A stretch of DNA of 64,000 bases, taken from Mesorhizobium sp. Lineage in GTDB: Bacteria; Pseudomonadota; Alphaproteobacteria; Rhizobiales; Rhizobiaceae. Location of the stretch: assembly GCF_023954305.1 (NCBI RefSeq), contig NZ_JAMLIG010000001.1:1302001-1366000 (forward strand), in the 5' to 3' direction. The translations under genes and the position numbers were made by a program. A model generated the notes under the pieces. It was not told the DNA's origin. It was given only the letters and a program-made list of their open reading frames with translations, and made no database searches. The first letter of the stretch is position 1. Each line of letters begins with the position of its first letter. Of this stretch, positions 62,322-64,000 are shown piece by piece.

Positions 62322-62348
62322 TGGTAGAAACAGATCACATTTCTACCA
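62322..62348. promoter_or_regulatory. VapBC operator palindrome
   Basis: TGGTAGAAA (62322-62330) and TTTCTACCA (62340-62348) are a perfect 9-bp inverted repeat with a 9-nt centre, 14 nt before the vapB ATG. This is the layout bound by VapB or the VapBC complex for autorepression in other modules. It presumably overlaps the module's own promoter. Confidence 0.75.
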
Positions 62349-62361
62349 TCGGAGACGCGTG

Positions 62362-62610
62362 ATGGGCATCAACATCAAGAACGAACGGGTGGAAAAGCTG
62401 GCCAAGGAGGTTGCCGGCGAGACCGGCGAGACGCTGACTGGAGCCATTCAGGTGGCTCTCGAAGAGCGGCTGGCGCGTCTGCATCGCAACCGGGATATCG
62501 AGGAACGCAGGCGCAGGATCAGGGAGATCGTAGAAAGCTTCGGTCCCGTCCCGGAGGGCGTCACGAGCGACCATTCCGACCTCTATGACGAATGGGGCCT
62601 GCCGAAATGA
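62362..62610 (+). CDS. vapB: VapB-family antitoxin
   Basis: The 82-residue antitoxin has an N-terminal DNA-binding segment (MGINIKNERVEKLAKEVA with TGETLTGAIQVALEERL) of the Rv0623/Psk type. The C-terminal toxin-binding tail ends DLYDEWGLPK, a typical ending for this family. GGAGACGCG precedes ATG 62362; GTG 62359 is the alternative start. It overlaps vapC by 4 nt (ATGA). The module is not part of any known yej function. Confidence 0.9.
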   Translation: MGINIKNERVEKLAKEVAGETGETLTGAIQVALEERLARLHRNRDIEERRRRIREIVESFGPVPEGVTSDHSDLYDEWGLPK

Positions 62611-62999
62611 TTGTCGATGCGTCGGCCGTGCTGGCCGTGCTGCTGGAAGAGCCTGAGGGACGCCAGATCGAGGATATCATCGTGAGGACTGTCGATGAAC
62701 TTGTCATGTCGCCAATGAACTTTCTGGAGGCGGCGGTTCGGGTGGACCGTCTGAAATCCGAAGCCAAGTCCGAAACGTTCGATCGGTTCATGCAGTCTGC
62801 GGGCATCACCTTGGTCCCGATCACCGAAGATCAGGCTTTCCGTGCCCGCCAAGCCTACAAGACCTACGGCAAGGGCAACCACCCGGCCAAGCTTAATCTC
62901 GGCGACTGTTTCGCCTACGCCCTGTCCAAGGCGCGCGGCGAGCCGCTGCTGTTCAAGGGCGACGATTTCCGCCTGACCGACGTCGAGGCCGTGATTTGA
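62607..62999 (+). CDS. vapC: VapC-family PIN-domain ribonuclease toxin
   Basis: The 130-residue PIN-domain protein is a metal-dependent RNase that cuts tRNA or rRNA in characterised members. The acidic active-site residues are Asp4 (MIVDASA), Glu41 (NFLEAAV), Asp100 (LNLGDCFAYALSK) and Asp119/Asp120 (FKGDDF), all present, so it should be active. ATG 62607 overlaps the vapB stop. The TGA (62997-62999) overlaps the yejF start. G+C over 62641-62820 is about 56%, lower than the yej genes. Confidence 0.92.
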   Translation: MIVDASAVLAVLLEEPEGRQIEDIIVRTVDELVMSPMNFLEAAVRVDRLKSEAKSETFDRFMQSAGITLVPITEDQAFRARQAYKTYGKGNHPAKLNLGDCFAYALSKARGEPLLFKGDDFRLTDVEAVI

Positions 63000-64000
63000 C
63001 CGCTCCCCTCGTCTCCATCCGCGATCTTTCCGTCGCGTTCTCGCAGGGTGGCAAGGAGACGCTCGCGGTCGACCGCGTGTCGTTCGACATCGGCAAGGGG
63101 GAAACGGTCGCGCTCGTCGGCGAATCCGGCTCGGGCAAGTCGGTCACGGCGCTGTCGGTGCTCAAGCTGCTCGCCTATCCGGCCGCGAGCCATCCGTCAG
63201 GCCAGATCCTGTTCAACGGCGTCGACCTGCTCGCCAAGGGCGAGAACGAATTGCGCAAGGTGCGCGGCCGCGACATCACCATGATCTTCCAGGAGCCGAT
63301 GACCTCGCTCAACCCGCTTCACACGATCGAGCGGCAGGTCGGCGAGGTGCTGAAAGTACATCAGGGCATGAACGACGCTCATGCCCGCGCCCGCACGCTG
63401 GAGCTTTTGCAGGAGGTCGGCATCCGCGATCCGGAGAAGCGTCTCGGCGCCTATCCGCACCAGCTCTCCGGCGGGCAGCGCCAACGCGTGATGATCGCGA
63501 TGGCTCTCGCCAACCAGCCGCAGCTGCTGATCGCCGACGAGCCGACGACGGCGCTCGACGTCACCGTCCAGGCGCAGATCCTGGAACTGCTGGCGAAGCT
63601 CAAGGCCGAGCGCGGCATGTCGATGCTGTTCATCACCCACGACCTCGGCATCGTGCGCAAGATCGCCGACCGCATCTGCGTCATGACACACGGCCGCATC
63701 GTTGAGACCGGGCCGACGGCGGAGGTCTTTGCCCATCCGCAGCACGAATACACCCGCCACCTGCTGGCGGCCGAACCGCGCGGCAAGCCGCCGGTCGCCG
63801 ACGCCACCAAGCCGGAAGTCATGCGCGGCGAACAGATCCGCGTCTGGTTCCCGATCAAGAAGGGTTTCTTCCGCAAGACGGTCGACAATGTGAAGGCGGT
63901 GGACGGCATCGACATATCTGTGCGGGCCGGCCAGACCATCGGCATCGTCGGCGAATCCGGGTCTGGCAAGACGACGCTGGGGCTGGCGCTTGCCCGCATG
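62996..64000 (+). CDS. yejF: oligopeptide ABC transporter ATP-binding protein (YejF-like), 3' end outside window
   Basis: The open frame of 335 codons runs to the window end without a stop. It contains a complete first ATPase: Walker A GESGSGKSVTALS, Q-loop FQEPMTSLNPL, ABC signature LSGGQRQRVMIAMAL and Walker B LLIADEPTTALDVT. The start of a second ATPase (GESGSGKTTLGLAL) follows at the end, so this is the fused double-ATPase YejF. The start is TTG 62996, within the vapC stop (TTGA), and continues TAPLVSIRDLSVAF. An ATG start would have been replaced by TTG if vapBC was inserted here. Confidence 0.9.
   Translation, partial: MTAPLVSIRDLSVAFSQGGKETLAVDRVSFDIGKGETVALVGESGSGKSVTALSVLKLLAYPAASHPSGQILFNGVDLLAKGENELRKVRGRDITMIFQEPMTSLNPLHTIERQVGEVLKVHQGMNDAHARARTLELLQEVGIRDPEKRLGAYPHQLSGGQRQRVMIAMALANQPQLLIADEPTTALDVTVQAQILELLAKLKAERGMSMLFITHDLGIVRKIADRICVMTHGRIVETGPTAEVFAHPQHEYTRHLLAAEPRGKPPVADATKPEVMRGEQIRVWFPIKKGFFRKTVDNVKAVDGIDISVRAGQTIGIVGESGSGKTTLGLALARM

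Overview
This 64 kb window is a chromosomal segment of a high-G+C alphaproteobacterium, most likely a member of the Hyphomicrobiales (Rhizobiales), near the Phyllobacteriaceae (Mesorhizobium/Aminobacter-like). That placement is an inference. It rests on the irr-fabA-fabB-fabI arrangement, a Cro/CI regulator between lnt and metK, two yejA-like binding proteins ahead of yejBEF, a small alphaproteobacterial-type SRP RNA beside dnaX, and a DUF6481-type protein. I saw no rRNA, tRNA, CRISPR array, phage, integrase or transposase gene.

Layout. 1-8.3 kb: end of an alpha/beta hydrolase gene, moeB, a two-gene aconitase X enzyme, an SDR oxidoreductase, a P-type cation ATPase, a D-2-hydroxyacid dehydrogenase and an exported SH3 protein. 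8.3-11.6 kb: the iron regulator irr, divergent from the unsaturated fatty acid genes fabA, fabB and fabI. 11.7-17.8 kb: a GGDEF/EAL protein, an MprF-like membrane protein, an RsmC-like methyltransferase, selO, and a repeat-rich stretch with an unknown small gene. 18.1-30.4 kb (minus strand): the rimP-nusA-ylxR-infB-rbfA-truB-rpsO-pnp transcription, translation and RNA-decay cluster, carrying three extra genes and a leader with a promoter and an intrinsic terminator just before rimP. 30.5-35.0 kb: trmB, metK, a Cro/CI regulator and lnt. 35.0-37.5 kb: rpmH-rnpA-yidC. 37.6-46.9 kb: def, rmuC, an enolase-superfamily enzyme, small basic proteins, a three-Kazal-domain lipoprotein, a luciferase-like oxidoreductase, an AI-2E-type transporter, a lytic transglycosylase, an orphan Imm53-type immunity gene and recR. 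46.9-55.3 kb: acetyltransferase, alcohol dehydrogenase, ybaB, dnaX, 4.5S SRP RNA, a HIT protein, nudC, a GSU2403-type nucleotidyltransferase behind two palindromes, pheA and kdsB. 55.4-64 kb: a membrane cytochrome c, then a Yej-type oligopeptide ABC transporter operon.

Most of the window is conserved housekeeping. The most distinctive feature is a vapBC toxin-antitoxin module with its own palindromic operator, lying between yejE and yejF. Removing one 689-bp segment bounded by TGA would restore a classic ATGA overlap between the two transporter genes, which suggests a precise insertion. Other points worth checking are the putative attenuator 33 nt upstream of rimP, the tandem palindromes ahead of the nucleotidyltransferase gene, the low-G+C lone Imm53 gene, and three different palindromic repeat elements between selO and pnp.
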